DNA of 6,738 nucleotides from an uncultured Campylobacter sp. (lineage in GTDB: Bacteria; Campylobacterota; Campylobacteria; Campylobacterales; Campylobacteraceae), in assembly GCF_938017705.1 (NCBI RefSeq), contig NZ_CALIIS010000138.1:1-6738 (forward strand). Reading direction: 5' to 3'. The first letter of the stretch is position 1. The number at the start of each line of letters is the position of its first letter. This document shows positions 6,001-6,738 of this stretch, piece by piece. The translations under genes and the position numbers were made by a program. Under the pieces are notes generated by a model. That model worked only from the letters and a program-made list of their open reading frames with translations, did no database searches and had not been told where the DNA came from.

Positions 6001-6738
6001 GCTACGCGGGCGATATTTCAAATTTAAACTCGGACGGGCAGATAAACTCCGGTAACGCTCCTGCTCTTATAAAGGAAGCTTTTTCTAAAATAGATTACTC
6101 TCTAATAGGCAAGGGGCTCGGTAATCCTAACGCTTTAAATCTAAATAAAAACGATCTTGCGCCTAGCCTTAATAACGAAGCGGATATGCAAGATATCATT
6201 AGGCCTAGCTATATAAACAATCTCTTTTCGCCTATAAGCAGTAAATTTTATAACACCTTCTACGTTTATAGCGAGCTGATACCGGATTTTTCATATATGC
6301 ACAATAAGCTAAGCTTGCTTTATGATAAAAAAAGGACCTCCTTGAACTCTTCTGAGGAAGATGACGGCACCATGCTTAGCTCCGCACCTTCTTTGATATA
6401 CGCAGGAGGCAGCATAGATCTAAGCGTAAACGGCGATCTTAGAAACGAAGGGATAATCTACGCGGGCTCTAATATGAGCCTCAAAGCGGGCAGCGTATCA
6501 AATTTAAACTCCGCCTCCATCATCGCCGCGAACGCCCTAAGCATATCGGCCAAAAAGGATATAATAAACGCATCCTCTTTGATACAAGGACGCAGCGTAA
6601 GCTTAAACGCGGGCAGAGATATAGTACATAAAACTCTAAGTAAAGAGATAAACCTAAATAGAGCCTACGGCGATCAAAGCAGCACCTATATAGGCACTAT
6701 CTCAAATATAAAATCTACCGAAGGCAGCGTAGCATTAA
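3048..6738 (+). CDS. Filamentous hemagglutinin/CdiA-type two-partner secretion exoprotein (TpsA), 3' end beyond the window
   Basis: The frame is open from ATG 3048 to the window edge: 1,230 codons with no stop. The product should be a secreted, surface-exposed beta-helical fibre acting as an adhesin or contact-dependent toxin carrier. Residues 1-35 are an extended polar signal region with K34/R35 before the hydrophobic segment FVALLLLGLVTPCLF (36-50). The TPS (haemagglutination activity) domain spans about 60-300: GVSINEYSKFNT (88-99), GYIPPNPRL with the NPNL-like motif at 124-127, the NPNGI-like NPSGI at 164-168, and LGGMYAGKI (281-289). Beta-helix repeats rich in N/S/G/L follow (about 300-755). 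Two non-repeat stretches interrupt them (about 757-905 and 935-1112), and repeats resume at 1116 (LIYAGGSIDL) with an AGRDI-type repeat near the edge. Gene order transporter-then-exoprotein resembles cdiB-cdiA and hecB-hecA. Whether the C-terminus holds a VENN-type boundary, a toxin and an immunity gene cannot be seen. Only three cysteines were found (48, 776, 783). Confidence 0.95.
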   Translation, partial: MQIVGFNSIFNSSGRLGASTHTKEYFGVFTQASKRFVALLLLGLVTPCLFYGEIIPDNSAPVNHRASVSQTPNAPATQIDIASPNDKGVSINEYSKFNTPKEGTVFNNSQGGAISKTAGYIPPNPRLNRGEAKLIINQVNSPLPSNLQGNIEIAGRKADLIIANPSGINVNGATIINSSSTTLSTAKPTYENGHLKSLNISKDGSINIGADGLNDNGDYLNVISNSLKLEGKIYANEINVVATDGKVSLKNTNSGLRPDNLKIEQEGGSHPKGVSIDSSALGGMYAGKINIISTKDGAGINNKGAILADSSLKIDANGDLINEGKLGSNGQTQISSKTISNQKGSKISASNLGIKASSVENRGNIQANTLKIKADRLDNIKGSISSSSALKIEAKSLSNKDRAVIGAAKSERLNELGLDDTKDPSKAGVIPPSKNELSVISAEHISNIGGAILSNESYLDIKDSLLNDNSLMVLRALDSEIPNFYNLADSTFIVQEGLSLRGNNLRNESSKIISLGGVLLGYDSIDNSKGSILSGGNLIINKGALNNEEGLISSKGDLALNLDSLSALGKLNSDGSLYLGLKDDLTYNGGIYASGDIYLNLQGNFIALQRLISNKDLIINAKGIKNESIIAALGNLALKTKEQISNLGSLIAGDELITNSESLINKKALIYAQNGIALNAKNILNQDASNILSGGDIVINTSFLSNEALSNIISQRNLNIFNERGGEGKADEITNASSLIYARGTLNIGAKKLNNRSVNEPVKRVQSTGYNIDFTCNGDGWGCSGVAIPLKVNAAEIKERILKQNPNISQDELNAKIMEELSEQDMNLYVLSLYKNTRLPGEDTRLYDAITLSLKDNLFSIRRSKPHKKERLRQISYSINKEYITEDSLSKFMGSNIISAGDSNLNIDELNNDKSVIYAYNDLLLNVKSLNNRSLSLNHSITSQAEYRWKHKSHGGKGGYSDQKNIYYSQPAIISIIGAKKDIKGYAGDISNLNSDGQINSGNAPALIKEAFSKIDYSLIGKGLGNPNALNLNKNDLAPSLNNEADMQDIIRPSYINNLFSPISSKFYNTFYVYSELIPDFSYMHNKLSLLYDKKRTSLNSSEEDDGTMLSSAPSLIYAGGSIDLSVNGDLRNEGIIYAGSNMSLKAGSVSNLNSASIIAANALSISAKKDIINASSLIQGRSVSLNAGRDIVHKTLSKEINLNRAYGDQSSTYIGTISNIKSTEGSVAL

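Noticed and set aside
6736..6738. TAA at the very end of the window considered as the exoprotein stop
   Set aside because: The exoprotein codons fall at 6732-6734 (GCA), 6735-6737 (TTA) and 6738 onwards, so this TAA is out of frame and the gene continues.

Overview
The window looks like part of a Campylobacter-type (Campylobacterota) chromosome. The non-coding DNA is AT-rich and full of AAATTT/TAAATTTA words. Arginine is mostly AGA/AGG, start sites carry clear AGGAG-type ribosome binding sites, and promoter-like sites show TATAAT/TATAAA boxes with weak -35 regions. The coding part is visibly richer in GC than the flanks, which fits the oral/intestinal C. concisus-curvus-showae-rectus-gracilis group better than C. 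jejuni. This assignment is an inference from composition only.

The main content is a two-partner secretion (type Vb) locus in the order transporter then exoprotein, both on the + strand. Bases 761-2776 encode a complete outer-membrane TpsB transporter of the ShlB/FhaC/CdiB type: signal peptide, plug-helix-like segment, two POTRA domains and a barrel with the VRGF loop motif. After a 271-base gap, base 3048 starts a very large TpsA exoprotein of the filamentous hemagglutinin/CdiA type. It has an extended signal peptide, a TPS secretion domain and beta-helix repeats. Its frame is still open at the right edge, so at least 1,230 residues are visible while the C-terminus, the part that decides adhesin versus contact-dependent toxin, is missing. 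The likely pathway is Sec export of both proteins, recognition of the TpsA TPS domain by the TpsB POTRA domains in the periplasm, and threading of TpsA through the TpsB barrel to fold as a beta-helical fibre on the cell surface.

Bases 1-760 contain no gene of normal size. They hold a strong bulged hairpin at the left edge, two converging promoter-like signals each followed by a very short ORF with a Shine-Dalgarno sequence (59-309), a 19-base tandem repeat of about 3.3 copies (331-393), and short low-confidence ORFs at 507-611 and 656-712. The region may be a decayed or rearranged boundary of the locus, or it may hold small RNAs or leader peptides.

The least ordinary features are a roughly 65-75-residue low-complexity insertion inside the first POTRA domain of the transporter, two long stretches of TpsA that do not follow the beta-helix repeat (one with a CNGDGWGC motif), loss of the cysteine pair usual in the TPS domain, and the converging micro-transcription units upstream.
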